DNA of 64,000 bases from Allotamlana fucoidanivorans (GCF_006265225.1 NZ_VDCS01000008.1:164288-228287); one strand, 5' to 3'. Counted from the stretch's first letter, positions 34,381 to 44,452 are shown. Notes: generated by a model not told the origin, from the letters alone. Made by a program: numbers and translations.

Positions 34381-37230
34381 TTAATGCGCCTCTAGCCAAT
34401 TGTTTCCAACACCTAAATCAACATCTAACGGAACATCCAATTTATAAGCATTTTCCATTTCAGTTTTCACCAAGGTTTTTATAGCTTCTAATTCTGGTTT
34501 GTACACATCAAACACCAATTCATCATGTACTTGGAGTAGCATTTTGGTTTTAAAATGACCTCCTTCTAATTTTTTGTAAATATTAATCATGGCAATTTTA
34601 ATAATATCTGCAGCACTTCCTTGAATAGGCGCGTTTACCGCATTACGCTCAGCAGCGCCGCGAACCACAGCATTACGAGAATTAATATCTTTTAAGTAAC
34701 GGCGGCGCCCTAAAACCGTTTGCACATAACCATGATCACGAGCAAAATCTACTTGTTCACTAATGTAGTTTCTTAGTTTTGGATAGGTAGCATAATAGGT
34801 GTCAATCAATGCTTTTGATTCAGCTCTAGATAAATTAGTTTGATTGCTTAATCCGAAAGCAGAAACTCCATAGATAATTCCAAAGTTTACAGTTTTGGCA
34901 TTACTACGTTGTTCACGAGTCACTTCTTCAATAGGCACATTAAACACTTTTGAAGCGGTTGAAGCATGAATATCTTCTCCGTTTTTAAAGGCTTCAATCA
35001 TGGTTTTTTCCTGACTCAATGCGGCAATAATGCGTAATTCTATTTGTGAATAATCGGCTGCCAATAAGGTGTAGTCGTCATTTCTAGGAATAAAAGCTTT
35101 TCTCACCTGTCTGCCACGTTCGGTTCTAATGGGAATATTTTGTAAGTTCGGGTTATTACTACTTAAACGTCCAGTGGCGGCCACTGTTTGCATGTAGTCG
35201 GTATGCACTCTGCCAGTGGTTTCTTCAACTTGATTCGGCAAAGCATCAACATAGGTGCTTTTTAGTTTTGAAAGTCCTCTAAAGTCCAAGATTTTTTGAA
35301 TAATATTATGATCTTTTGCTAAGTAACTTAAAACATCTTCAGCAGTTGAATATTGTCCGGATTTTGTTTTTTTAGGTTTGTCAACCAGTTTCATTTTTTC
35401 AAATAAAATGATGCCCAATTGTTTTGGTGATGCTATATTGAATGTTTCACCTGCAGCCTCGTAAATACTTTTTTCAAGTGATGCAATGTCTTTATTGAGT
35501 TGCTCCGATAACGTATTTAAAAACCCTTTATCTAAATTTATACCTTCTAATTCCATAGCCGCTAAAACCCTTAGTAAAGGAATCTCAATATCATCAAACA
35601 GTTTTTGAGTATTGGCTTCGCCTAATTCATTTTTAAAGTGTTCTTTAAGCTGTAGGGTAATATCGGCATCTTCAACAGCATATTCGGTTTGCTTTTCTAC
35701 TGGAACCTCTTCCATAGATATTTGATTCTTTCCTTTTTTACCAATCAACGTTTCAATAGAAATAGGGGTGTAGTTTAAATAGGTTTCAGAAAGGACGTCC
35801 ATGTTATGACGCATGTCTGGATTTATCAGATAGTGGGCCAACATGGTGTCGAAAAGTTTGCCTTTAACCTCAATGTTGTATTTGGCAAGCATTTTAATAT
35901 CGTATTTTAAATTCTGGCCTATTTTCTCAATAGTTTCATTTTCAAAAAAAGGACGAAGTTCTTCTATCAATTCTTGAGCCTTCTTTTGGTCTTTAGGGAA
36001 AGGTAAATAGAAGCCTTTACCAACTTCCCAAGAAAAGGCAATACCTACTAATTGTGCAGTTAGAGGGTTTAATCCAGTGGTTTCAGTATCAAAACAAACT
36101 GAATGCTGTTTCATCAGGTTTGTTAAGAACAGTTTAGTTGCTAAATTGGTATTTATATACTGATAAAAATGACTGGTTGTGTCAGCTGTTTTTCTGGAGT
36201 GTTCTAAAGGAACTTGTTGCTCGTTTGAAAGATCTGTTTCAAACAAGGAAAATTGACCAGCGCCTGCCGATTTGGTTTCTTTTCGAGTGGGTTTTTGTTC
36301 TGAAATTGTGTTTCTTTTTGTTTCTTCTACCGGGGTTTCGTCTGTTGAAACGGCGAAGGTTTTTATGAAATTTTCCGTTAAACGCCTAAATTCTAAATCC
36401 TGAAAAATTTGTTTCACCGCCTCAATATCAGGGTGGTCTAATTCAAAATCTTTGGCATTGAACGTTACGGGAACATCAAGCATAATGGTGGCTAATTTTT
36501 TTGAGAGTAGTCCTAATTCACCATTGGCTTCAATCTTCTCTTTCATTTTGCCTTTAAGCTGATTGGTATTCGCTAGTAAACCTTCCATGCTTCCAAACTG
36601 GGCTATAAATTTTTTGGCGGTTTTTTCGCCTACACCTGGTAAGCCAGGTATATTGTCACTAGAGTCGCCCATCATGCCTAAAAAATCAATAACCTGCAAA
36701 GGGCTGTCAACTTCAAACTTTTTTTGAACCTCGGGGATACCCCAGGTTTCATAGCCTCCGCCAAAAACGGGACGGTACATAAAAATATTTTCAGTAACAA
36801 GCTGTGCAAAATCTTTATCGGGCGTTACCATATAGGTTTTGTAGCCTTCTTTTTCGGCTTGACGCGACAAGGTTCCAATTACATCATCGGCTTCATACCC
36901 CTCCTTAACCATGATAGGAATATGCATGGCTTTTAATATGTTATGAATGTGGGGTATGGCGGTTCTTATGCCTTCGGGTGTTTCATCTCTATTGGCTTTG
37001 TATGCTTCAAACATTTCAACACGATCTGCACTTCCGCCCTTATCAAAACAAACCGCAAGATGGTCTGGTCGTTCACGTTTTATAACATCTAAAAGGGAGT
37101 TCATAAAACCCATAATGGCAGAGGTGTCTTCTCCTTTTGAGTTAATTCTAGGGTTTTTTATAAAGGCATAATACCCTCTAAAAATTAAAGCGTAAGCATC
37201 TACTAAAAAAAGGCGTTTTTGTTCTGGCAT
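34381..37230 (-). CDS. polA: DNA polymerase I
   Basis: Family A DNA polymerase for repair and Okazaki-fragment processing, 949 residues with all three domains. The 5'-3' nuclease is N-terminal (LFLVDAYALIFRGYYAF, LGMMGDSSDNIPGLPGVGEK, then TAKKFIAQFGS). The 3'-5' proofreading domain is intact, with VCFDTETTGLNPLTAQLVGI (the DxE pair). The C-terminal polymerase has motif A YSQIELRIIAA, motif B RSNAKTVNFGIIYGVSAFGL and motif C LLQVHDELVFDV. A Ser/Thr/Gln/Lys-rich linker separates nuclease and exonuclease parts. It appears monocistronic. Confidence 0.97.
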   Translation of the reverse strand: MPEQKRLFLVDAYALIFRGYYAFIKNPRINSKGEDTSAIMGFMNSLLDVIKRERPDHLAVCFDKGGSADRVEMFEAYKANRDETPEGIRTAIPHIHNILKAMHIPIMVKEGYEADDVIGTLSRQAEKEGYKTYMVTPDKDFAQLVTENIFMYRPVFGGGYETWGIPEVQKKFEVDSPLQVIDFLGMMGDSSDNIPGLPGVGEKTAKKFIAQFGSMEGLLANTNQLKGKMKEKIEANGELGLLSKKLATIMLDVPVTFNAKDFELDHPDIEAVKQIFQDLEFRRLTENFIKTFAVSTDETPVEETKRNTISEQKPTRKETKSAGAGQFSLFETDLSNEQQVPLEHSRKTADTTSHFYQYINTNLATKLFLTNLMKQHSVCFDTETTGLNPLTAQLVGIAFSWEVGKGFYLPFPKDQKKAQELIEELRPFFENETIEKIGQNLKYDIKMLAKYNIEVKGKLFDTMLAHYLINPDMRHNMDVLSETYLNYTPISIETLIGKKGKNQISMEEVPVEKQTEYAVEDADITLQLKEHFKNELGEANTQKLFDDIEIPLLRVLAAMELEGINLDKGFLNTLSEQLNKDIASLEKSIYEAAGETFNIASPKQLGIILFEKMKLVDKPKKTKSGQYSTAEDVLSYLAKDHNIIQKILDFRGLSKLKSTYVDALPNQVEETTGRVHTDYMQTVAATGRLSSNNPNLQNIPIRTERGRQVRKAFIPRNDDYTLLAADYSQIELRIIAALSQEKTMIEAFKNGEDIHASTASKVFNVPIEEVTREQRSNAKTVNFGIIYGVSAFGLSNQTNLSRAESKALIDTYYATYPKLRNYISEQVDFARDHGYVQTVLGRRRYLKDINSRNAVVRGAAERNAVNAPIQGSAADIIKIAMINIYKKLEGGHFKTKMLLQVHDELVFDVYKPELEAIKTLVKTEMENAYKLDVPLDVDLGVGNNWLEAH

Positions 37231-37252
37231 TTTAAATGTTTTGATAGAAAAC

Positions 37253-37260
37253 CAAAACTA
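37253..37260 (-). promoter_or_regulatory. Candidate -7 element of polA (TAGTTTTG)
   Basis: Matches TAnnTTTG on the minus strand, 22 bases before the polA ATG. The -33 position is not recognisable. Confidence 0.35.
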
Positions 37261-37391
37261 CAAAAAGTTACTCGTAATATTTAAATTAATAGAGAATTGA
37301 GTCTTTGCTTTCATTTTACTTGCGTTGCCTTGTTTTTCTTAACAATTAGTTAAATAAAAACCAGATGCTTAGCATTGCTTCAGAATACTTT

Positions 37392-37399
37392 TATCTTTG
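37392..37399 (+). promoter_or_regulatory. Candidate -7 element of the metallophosphoesterase gene (TATCTTTG)
   Basis: Matches TAnnTTTG 14 bases before the ATG at 37414; no -33 element at 18-20 bases. Confidence 0.35.
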
Positions 37400-37413
37400 A
37401 GTAAAAAAGATTT

Positions 37414-38643
37414 ATGCTACGTTGGGTTATTTTTATCCTGTTATATCTGTTTATTAGTTTTTATGGATTTCAGGCCATAAAAACAGTTACCAAAAATGTT
37501 TGGATTCATTTTCTGTTTGTTGCCATTGCTTTAATTATAGCGGTTAATTTTTTGATTCAGTTTACGGTGTATTCTGAAGGGCGCGTTTTAAACCCTGCTA
37601 AGAGTTACGCGTTTGGGTTTTTATTAGCTTATATATCATTCAACTTGGTACTCGTACCCTTATTGTTTGGTGAAGATATTTTAAGAGTTATTCTTGGGGT
37701 TTATGATAAGTTAGTTACCAAAAATGATGGTTTTTATTTGCCTTCAAGGCGAAAATTTATTAGTCAGATTGCACTTGGATTGGCGGCTATTCCATTGACG
37801 TCGTTATTGTATGGGATGTATCGAGGTAAATACCGTTTCAAAGTCTTAAATTACACCCTGCATTTTGAGGATTTACCAGAGGCTTTTGATGGATATAGAA
37901 TTACGCAAATTAGTGATATACATTCAGGAAGTTTTGATAATAGAGAAAAGATAGAATATGCGGTAAGTCTTATTAACGAACAGGAATCGGATGCTATTTT
38001 ATTTACAGGTGATATGGTGAATAATAAGGCATCTGAAATGTTGCCTTGGAAAAACTTGTTCAGTACGCTGAAAGCTAAAGACGGTGTATATTCCGTTTTA
38101 GGAAATCATGATTATGGCGATTATGTAAGCTGGTCTTCAAAAGAAGAAAAGCTGCAAAACTTAGAAACTTTAAAACAAATGCAGAAAGATATGGGGTTTA
38201 ATTTGTTGCTGAATGATACCAAGTTCATTGAAAAAGAAGGACAACGTATTGCTGTAGTTGGTGTAGAGAACTGGGGTAAAGGTGGTTTTAAAAAGGCTGG
38301 CGATTTAAAAAAAGCGGCTAGGGAGGTAGATGCAAATGATTTTAAAATTTTAATGAGCCATGACCCCTCACATTGGGAAGCAGAAGTAATTAATGATGCG
38401 TATCACTATCACCTTACCTTAAGCGGACATACGCATGGTATGCAATTTGGTATTGAAATACCAGGATGGATAAAATGGAGTCCCGTAAAGTGGCGTTATA
38501 AACATTGGGCAGGTATTTATAAAGAAATGGGGCAATATATTAATGTGAATAGAGGATTTGGTTATTTAGGCTATCCCGGGCGTGTAGGGATATGGCCTGA
38601 AATTACAGTGATTGAGCTTAAAAAAGGGCAAGCCCAAGCATAA
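37414..38643 (+). CDS. Membrane-anchored metallophosphoesterase
   Basis: A 409-residue protein with three to four N-terminal membrane helices (residues about 1-130) and a C-terminal calcineurin-like phosphoesterase domain. The metal-binding motifs are complete: ITQISDIHSG (DxH), LFTGDMVNNK (GDxxN-type), VLGNHDYGDY (GNHD), ILMSHDPSHW and LSGHTHGMQFG (GHTH). The architecture resembles YkuE/YaeI-type enzymes; some family members hydrolyse UDP-diacylglucosamine or other phosphoesters, but the substrate here is undetermined. A thioredoxin-fold gene follows after 139 bases on the same strand. Confidence 0.88.
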   Translation: MLRWVIFILLYLFISFYGFQAIKTVTKNVWIHFLFVAIALIIAVNFLIQFTVYSEGRVLNPAKSYAFGFLLAYISFNLVLVPLLFGEDILRVILGVYDKLVTKNDGFYLPSRRKFISQIALGLAAIPLTSLLYGMYRGKYRFKVLNYTLHFEDLPEAFDGYRITQISDIHSGSFDNREKIEYAVSLINEQESDAILFTGDMVNNKASEMLPWKNLFSTLKAKDGVYSVLGNHDYGDYVSWSSKEEKLQNLETLKQMQKDMGFNLLLNDTKFIEKEGQRIAVVGVENWGKGGFKKAGDLKKAAREVDANDFKILMSHDPSHWEAEVINDAYHYHLTLSGHTHGMQFGIEIPGWIKWSPVKWRYKHWAGIYKEMGQYINVNRGFGYLGYPGRVGIWPEITVIELKKGQAQA

Positions 38644-38782
38644 GTATTTGTAAATGTTGTATTTCTCTAGAAATTGCTTACTTTTATAATGATACATAAA
38701 CGCTTAGATAATGACTAGGGATACATCCTTTTGAAATTAGCATAAGTCTGTGTTCATGTGTTTGACTAATAAACAATAGAAT

Positions 38783-39079
38783 ATGTCAAAATTCGGGGAA
38801 CTTATTGATGTTAAAATTCCAGTTTTGTTAGATTTTTATGCAGAATGGAATGAACAGTCAGAGCCCATGCATCTTGTGCTTAGAGATGTAGCCGCTGCTC
38901 TTGGTGACAAAGTTAAAGTGATAAAAATTGATGTTAATAAAAATCAAGAATTAGCAGAAGCTTTGCGCGTAAAATCTACACCAACACTCATTATTTACAA
39001 AAATGGCGAAATGAAATGGCGTCAAAGTGGAGAGCAAGATGCCAACACATTGATAGATATTGTGCAAGACTATATGTGA
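38783..39079 (+). CDS. Thioredoxin-fold protein lacking the redox CxxC
   Basis: A 98-residue cytoplasmic thioredoxin-fold protein (no signal peptide). The fold is evident from PVLLDFYAEW, VKVIKIDVNKNQELAEAL and the cis-proline segment STPTLIIYKNGE (Pro67). The active site that should read WCGPC is WNEQS (Trp22-Ser26), so both catalytic cysteines are missing and the protein contains no cysteine at all. It cannot act as a disulfide reductase. A chaperone-like or protein-binding role, as in other redox-inactive thioredoxin folds, is an inference. Similar cysteine-free proteins are, as far as I recall, common in Flavobacteriaceae. Confidence 0.85.
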   Translation: MSKFGELIDVKIPVLLDFYAEWNEQSEPMHLVLRDVAAALGDKVKVIKIDVNKNQELAEALRVKSTPTLIIYKNGEMKWRQSGEQDANTLIDIVQDYM

Positions 39080-39177
39080 GTATTTATGATTTCTTATATG
39101 AGGCTTTTGTGATGTATGACGATAACTAATGTTGCTCTCGCAAAAAGAAGATGCTTCAATATTTGCAAGTTTAGCGC

Positions 39178-39834
39178 CTAATTAAAATCAAGAGCTTCAA
39201 AAGTATATCCTCTAGAAGTAAAGTGAGCTAACACTTTAGGTAAAGCGTATTGCATGTTTTTTGAGGCCTTTACACTATCATGAAACACAATAATACTGCC
39301 CGATGTTGCTTTATTAATAACATTATTTAAGCATGTTTCAGGACCAATAGAAGCATTCCAATCAAACGATAAAACATCCCACATAATAATGTTGTAGCCT
39401 TTTTCTAAAAGTGTTTTGCCTTGTTTTGGGCTAATTTGACCGTACGGAGGTCTGAATAAATTAGAATAGGTTTTGTTTGAATGTTTTAACTGAGATTTTA
39501 TAATGTATTCTGCCGCAATAGTATCATTTATATAAGGGTTTGTTTTGGTTTTCCAACCTTTTATATGGTTTTTTGTGTGGTTGCCTATGCTATGACCGTT
39601 TTTTACCACAGATTGAAAAATGTCAGGATGTTTTTCAATATTATTTCCAATGCAAAAAAAAGTCGCTTTAGCCTGATAGTCATGAAGCGTCTCGAGTACC
39701 CAATTAGTGATTTTAGGGGTGGGCCCATCATCAAAAGTGAGATACAAAACCTTGTTAGTAGTTGCTATATCCCAAACATAGTTTGGGAATAATTTTTTGG
39801 CAACTACTGGTGTTTTTACAGGAGCTAAGGGCAT
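39178..39834 (-). CDS. Polysaccharide deacetylase (NodB-type, CE4)
   Basis: A 218-residue carbohydrate esterase family 4 domain that removes N- or O-acetyl groups from glycans with a divalent metal. Motif 1 is YLTFDDGPTP (the second Asp binds metal), motif 2 is GHSIGNHTKNH (both histidines), motif 3 is FRPPYGQISP and motif 4 is IIMWDVLSFDW. There is no evident signal peptide, so the location is uncertain. It starts 16 bases after the DUF2723 gene ends, and so is probably co-transcribed with it. Confidence 0.9.
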   Translation of the reverse strand: MPLAPVKTPVVAKKLFPNYVWDIATTNKVLYLTFDDGPTPKITNWVLETLHDYQAKATFFCIGNNIEKHPDIFQSVVKNGHSIGNHTKNHIKGWKTKTNPYINDTIAAEYIIKSQLKHSNKTYSNLFRPPYGQISPKQGKTLLEKGYNIIMWDVLSFDWNASIGPETCLNNVINKATSGSIIVFHDSVKASKNMQYALPKVLAHFTSRGYTFEALDFN

Positions 39835-39850
39835 GCCTTAATCTATGGTT

Positions 39851-42800
39851 TTAAAGTGAACTATCTGCTTCTATTTGCGGCGCACTATCATTTTGAATGT
39901 CTAACTCAGGTTTTTCAATAATGTCTTCTGGTTCGTCTGGACCATAAAAATGTTTAAAAGCCCTTAAATGATTGTTAAAGATTTCTCCTTCGGTTTCAGC
40001 AAAGTCAATGTCGTATTTTATGAGCAGATCCACTAAAGCTTTATAGCGCTGAATATCTGTATAAATATCTTCAAATAAACGTTCTTGATTTTCTACACTC
40101 AATTGGCTGTAGTAATACAAGTTTTCTTGATATTTTTTAGAAACTGCTTTAAACAATCGTTGTGCTTTTTCTTTATTTTTAACTTCATAGTATATACCAA
40201 TGTAGGGCTCTAAAAGTGTGTAATACCCATAATATTCAACAGGCATGTTTTCCATCGCTATATCGGCTACTTCTTCAGCTTTATCAAGTTTGTTTTCGTT
40301 TATTAGTTGCTCTGCCAAACGGGCTAAGTTGCCTCTGTAAGTAATAGAGTTTTTTCTGGTTTCTACGTCGTGATAAATATCTGGACTGCCACTATTGCCC
40401 CAATCCCAGTTTTTAACTTTTTCATACATCAAATCGCTATCTACACGACCCATATCAAACGGATTTGCTCTATCAACAGGAGTTTTTATTGGTACTAGTT
40501 TGTAACACATGCCATCTAGTTGAAGGTAGTCCTTCATCCAGATGTAATCATCATCACCAAAACTTCCACCCGTAAAGTATATAGGGCGTTTCCAATCGTT
40601 ATTGGCAACCACATCAAGCATCAATAATCGGTTTTTATAAAGCGCACTGCCTTGTATATTTATATCAATATACGGTACAATTTGGTTTGCATCCTTTGGT
40701 TTTACAATACCCGATTTTAATACGTTATCTGTGTTAACAGGAATTCTTAAATGCCTTGATGGTAAGTAAGTAGCATTGGCATCTTGGCTTCTTACTTTGT
40801 TTAAATCTACACCCTGTTGCTGTAACACGTATTTGTATTTTGTTTTAGGGTTGTTGCTTTGAATAAAATTTAAAGCTTCTTTTACGGTTATGGTATCTTT
40901 TGTAACTTCTGAAATGATAATATAATCATTGGTGCCATAACGGTAATTTTCATGTGTAAGTTGTGATGGTATGGGGTCGCTCTCATAAGCTTTGCGTTTC
41001 ATTTGATCGATATACCAATCGGTTTGAAATAAACTGGTATTTACCACCCGAACATCTGTACGGTAGCCTTCAATTTCTTGAGCATACCAAAGCGCAAAGG
41101 TGTCATTATCGCCAATGGTAAATAAGATGCCGTTTTCGGCACAAGAATCGAGGTATTTTTTAGCCATGGCATTGGCGGTATGTTTGCCTGAACGGTCATG
41201 GTCATCCCAGTTATTTGCAGCTAAAATGCCTGGTACTAAAATTAAGCATACTATGGTGATTATTGAAGCAGCGAGCTTTTTAGGAAGCATATTTTTAACG
41301 GTGTTGTAAATAGCATAAACACCAAATCCAATCCAAATAGAAAATACATAAAACGATCCTACTACAGAATAATCCCGTTCTCGCGGTTCAAAAGGTCTTA
41401 CATTGGTGTATACCTGAATGGCAATACCCGTAAACAGAAAAAATACAAGCATCACCCAGAATCGGTTTTTGTCTGTATTAAATAAAAAGAAAAATCCTAA
41501 TAGCCCTAAAATAAGCGGAAGCATATAATAAGTGTTTCTGGCTTTATTGTTTTTTACATCGCTTGGTAAGTTGTCTTGAGAGAGTCCTAAATGCCATTCG
41601 TCAATGAACTTTATTCCAGAAATCCAGTTGCCGTGGTTGTCATATCTTCCTTGAATATCATCTTGTCTCCCTGAAAAATTCCACATAAAATAGCGCCAAT
41701 ACATATAACCTAATTGGTATTCAAAAAGATATCTGATATTACTTGCTAATGACGGTTTTTCAATGTCTATATAATCTTTAAACTGTCTTAAGAAGTTATG
41801 GTAATCTTCATAATCTATATTGCCTTTTGCTACGTCGTTTTTAAAATTGGCAACAGCAGAACGCAATTCGTTTTCCATTTGATATTCTGACTTCAATTTA
41901 AAATTTAAAAAACCAGAAAACATCATATAATTTTCGGCATGCTCTGGACTCCACATGCGTGGTAGAATTGAGGCATGCTTTGAGTTATAGTTTTGCTTTG
42001 CGTTTTTGTAATCATTTACAATGACATATTTGCCTTTTTGTTCATCCTTTTCATAGTTGGGTTTGTCATCAATGTAAGGATTGTTCTCATCTAAATAGGC
42101 ATACTGATCGGTAAACTGAGGTCCATAAAACAAATGGGTCTCAGGGTATTGCTCTAAGTTATAGTACGCTAAAAGTTCTCTGGCACTATCAGGGTTATTC
42201 TCATTAATAACTACATTAGCATTGGCTCTAATAGGAAGCATTAACCATGTAGAAAAACCAATAATAATAAAGGTGATACAAAGAATAGCGGTATTTAAAT
42301 GCACATAATTTTTTTGTCTGGTATATTTTAAGGCATAGAAAATAACCGCCACTAGAGTGATGCCTGCTATGATAGATCCTGAATTAAAAGGAAGGCCAAT
42401 AGTATTGATGAAAAAGATTTCAAAGGCACTGAATATTTTAAGAATATTTGGAGCAAGCAGTTTAAATACAAACAATAAAACACCCACCGAAACCACATTA
42501 GCAATAATAAAGTTTTTTAAGGTAATGGTTTTATAATTCTTAAAATAATAGAGTAAACCAATAGCAGGAATAGTTAATAATCCCATAAAATGCACACCAA
42601 AAGAAAGTCCAATGATAAAAGCGATTAAAATGAGCCAACGGTTTCCTCTGGGTTTGTCCATATCTTGTTCCCATCGTAAACCCAACCAAAAAAGAACAGA
42701 CATAATTAAGGTGGCTAAGGCATATACTTCGGTTTCTACAGCATTAAACCAGAATGAATCGGTAAAAGTAAAAGCTAAGCTTCCAACAAGGCCACTACCC

Positions 42801-43165
42801 AAAATAGCCATGGCTTTTCCTGGTGAAAGAGGCTTTTCATGATTAACAAGTCTTGTTAACAACAGTGTGATAGTCCAGAACATAAACAAAATAGTAAACG
42901 CACTAGCCGCAGCACTCATCATGTTCATCATAACGCCTATTTGGGAAGGCTCAAGGGCAAATATGGAGAAGAATGCGCCGAGCATTTGGAACAGCGGCGC
43001 TCCTGGTGGATGCCCCACTTGAAGCTTTGAAGAGGTTAATATATACTCGCCAGCATCCCAGAAACTTACGGTAGGTTCAACGGTTAAGCTATAGGTTATA
43101 AATGCTATTAAAAAAGAGAACCAACCTAAAATGGTATTCCATTTTTTATAGTCAAAATGTGCCAT
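39851..43165 (-). CDS. DUF2723 (TMEM260-like) membrane glycosyltransferase-like protein
   Basis: An 1104-residue integral membrane protein of the DUF2723 family, which is related to eukaryotic TMEM260 protein O-mannosyltransferase and has a GT-C-like fold. The N-terminal signature is VEPTVSFWDAGEYILTSSKL followed by GHPPGAPLFQMLGAFF, with the aspartate of WDAGE in the position of a GT-C catalytic base. About 14 membrane helices follow. A large soluble C-terminal part includes GILFTIGDNDTFALWYAQE and helical TPR-like segments near the end. The neighbouring deacetylase suggests glycan or glycoprotein assembly. Substrate is unknown. Confidence 0.88.
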   Translation of the reverse strand: MAHFDYKKWNTILGWFSFLIAFITYSLTVEPTVSFWDAGEYILTSSKLQVGHPPGAPLFQMLGAFFSIFALEPSQIGVMMNMMSAAASAFTILFMFWTITLLLTRLVNHEKPLSPGKAMAILGSGLVGSLAFTFTDSFWFNAVETEVYALATLIMSVLFWLGLRWEQDMDKPRGNRWLILIAFIIGLSFGVHFMGLLTIPAIGLLYYFKNYKTITLKNFIIANVVSVGVLLFVFKLLAPNILKIFSAFEIFFINTIGLPFNSGSIIAGITLVAVIFYALKYTRQKNYVHLNTAILCITFIIIGFSTWLMLPIRANANVVINENNPDSARELLAYYNLEQYPETHLFYGPQFTDQYAYLDENNPYIDDKPNYEKDEQKGKYVIVNDYKNAKQNYNSKHASILPRMWSPEHAENYMMFSGFLNFKLKSEYQMENELRSAVANFKNDVAKGNIDYEDYHNFLRQFKDYIDIEKPSLASNIRYLFEYQLGYMYWRYFMWNFSGRQDDIQGRYDNHGNWISGIKFIDEWHLGLSQDNLPSDVKNNKARNTYYMLPLILGLLGFFFLFNTDKNRFWVMLVFFLFTGIAIQVYTNVRPFEPRERDYSVVGSFYVFSIWIGFGVYAIYNTVKNMLPKKLAASIITIVCLILVPGILAANNWDDHDRSGKHTANAMAKKYLDSCAENGILFTIGDNDTFALWYAQEIEGYRTDVRVVNTSLFQTDWYIDQMKRKAYESDPIPSQLTHENYRYGTNDYIIISEVTKDTITVKEALNFIQSNNPKTKYKYVLQQQGVDLNKVRSQDANATYLPSRHLRIPVNTDNVLKSGIVKPKDANQIVPYIDINIQGSALYKNRLLMLDVVANNDWKRPIYFTGGSFGDDDYIWMKDYLQLDGMCYKLVPIKTPVDRANPFDMGRVDSDLMYEKVKNWDWGNSGSPDIYHDVETRKNSITYRGNLARLAEQLINENKLDKAEEVADIAMENMPVEYYGYYTLLEPYIGIYYEVKNKEKAQRLFKAVSKKYQENLYYYSQLSVENQERLFEDIYTDIQRYKALVDLLIKYDIDFAETEGEIFNNHLRAFKHFYGPDEPEDIIEKPELDIQNDSAPQIEADSSL

Positions 43166-43270
43166 GTAACGTAATATTTATTTGCAATGGCGAATTTAAC
43201 AATAAATATGGTACTGCAAATGTTTTTAAGTAAACCTTAAGCCTTGGTAAATATTTTTTTTAAAAAAAAC

Positions 43271-43300
43271 TTGCGAAAATAAAACTTTGTACTAAATTTG
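43271..43300 (+). promoter_or_regulatory. Promoter of tRNA-Gln
   Basis: TTG (43271-43273) and TAAATTTG (43293-43300) with a 19-base spacer match the Bacteroidota housekeeping promoter exactly. The tRNA begins 17 bases downstream. Confidence 0.8.
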
Positions 43301-43317
43301 CACCCTCAATTACACAA

Positions 43318-43390
43318 TGGCCTATGGTGTAACTGGCAACACGTCTGGTTTTGGTCCAGAAGAGTCTAGGTTCGAGCCCTAGTAGGCCAA
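43318..43390 (+). tRNA. tRNA-Gln (anticodon TTG)
   Basis: Folds as a complete cloverleaf: acceptor TGGCCTA/TAGGCCA (with the U1-A72 pair characteristic of tRNA-Gln), anticodon stem TCTGG/CCAGA with loop TTTTGGT, anticodon TTG at 43351-43353 and T-stem CTAGG/CCTAG around TTCGAGC. The CCA end is not encoded. It is the only tRNA seen in the window. Confidence 0.96.
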
Positions 43391-43403
43391 CAGAAATTGA
43401 ATG

Positions 43404-43436
43404 AAGTCCTTGCTTTTTAGTAGGGACTTTTTGTTT
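43404..43436 (+). terminator. Terminator after tRNA-Gln
   Basis: Stem AAGTCC/GGACTT (43404-43409 with 43424-43429, extendable by weaker pairs) followed by TTTTGTTTTT. Confidence 0.7.
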
Positions 43437-43472
43437 TTATCTGGTTAATGAACACGCTAATGCTTTTTGAGT

Positions 43473-44297
43473 TTAAATTTTAAAAGTCATAACAGGGCGT
43501 TTTGCGTGGTTTACCAAGTCTTCACTAATACTACCATTAAAGAAATGTGAGATACCTTGTCTGCCATGGGTGCTCATACCAATTAAATCGGCGCCAATAG
43601 ATTGGGAGAAATTCATAATGCCTTTTTCTATAGTCATATCATTATAAATATTCATAGAGCAATCTCTTAGCGAGGTGTCTTTAATAAAATGCGCCATGCG
43701 TTCGTGAGATGTGGCTGACACTGTAAATTTGTTGGGGGTATTCACCATAAGTAAATGTAGTTTGGCTTGAAATAGCTTCGCAAAGGTTAAGGCTTTTTTG
43801 AAAGCAGGTAAGCATTCCTTTTTAAAATCTGAAGCAAAAACAAAATGGTTTACTTTAAAAGTTGGGTGTTCTTTTTTAATGACCAGAACAGGTGTTTCTG
43901 ATGTTCTAACCACTTTTTCAGTATTGCTACCAATAAGCAGTTCTCTTAGACCATTGACGCCATTTGACCCCATAATAATCAAGTCTATATCTTCTTTTTT
44001 ACAGGTTTGGAATATGCCTTTAAAAACCTCACGAAAATCAACCAATTCATGAATATTAATATCTTTTAAAAAGGGTTTGTTTTTTAAGGTTTCAAATTTT
44101 TTATTAGCTAATTTCATAAAGAAAATAGCTTCAGGAAGTGCGCTTTGTGCACCTAAGGGGTCAATTTCTTGTAAAGGGATTTCTAGCATGTGTAACAAAT
44201 AAATGTCGCATGAGTGTTGTTTTGCTAATTGTGCTGCAACTTTTAAGGCGTTTTCAGCCTGAGGGGAAAAATCGGTAGGAACTAAAATTTTTTTCAT
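43473..44297 (-). CDS. Universal stress protein, tandem UspA domains
   Basis: A 274-residue cytoplasmic protein of two fused UspA domains. The N-terminal signature MKKILVPTDFSPQAENALKV begins the first. The ATP-binding pattern G-x2-G-x9-G-S is seen in both halves: MGSNGVNGLRELLIGSNTEK near residues 110-130 and MSTHGRQGISHFFNGSISED near the end. Such double-domain proteins are linked to stress or growth arrest; the specific role is unknown. It stands alone between the tRNA terminator and the rimP promoter region. Confidence 0.9.
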   Translation of the reverse strand: MKKILVPTDFSPQAENALKVAAQLAKQHSCDIYLLHMLEIPLQEIDPLGAQSALPEAIFFMKLANKKFETLKNKPFLKDINIHELVDFREVFKGIFQTCKKEDIDLIIMGSNGVNGLRELLIGSNTEKVVRTSETPVLVIKKEHPTFKVNHFVFASDFKKECLPAFKKALTFAKLFQAKLHLLMVNTPNKFTVSATSHERMAHFIKDTSLRDCSMNIYNDMTIEKGIMNFSQSIGADLIGMSTHGRQGISHFFNGSISEDLVNHAKRPVMTFKI

Positions 44298-44452
44298 GCG
44301 TTTTAAGAGTTAGGTTGGTTTAAAATCAAAGTCATAATAGTGAAAAAGTGCTGTTGATGTGTTTTTTACGAATCACCTTTATTTTGTTGAACTTCTGTAT
44401 CTTGATGTATTTAAATTTATGAATTATTCCTTTAAAAATCAATAAAATGTTA

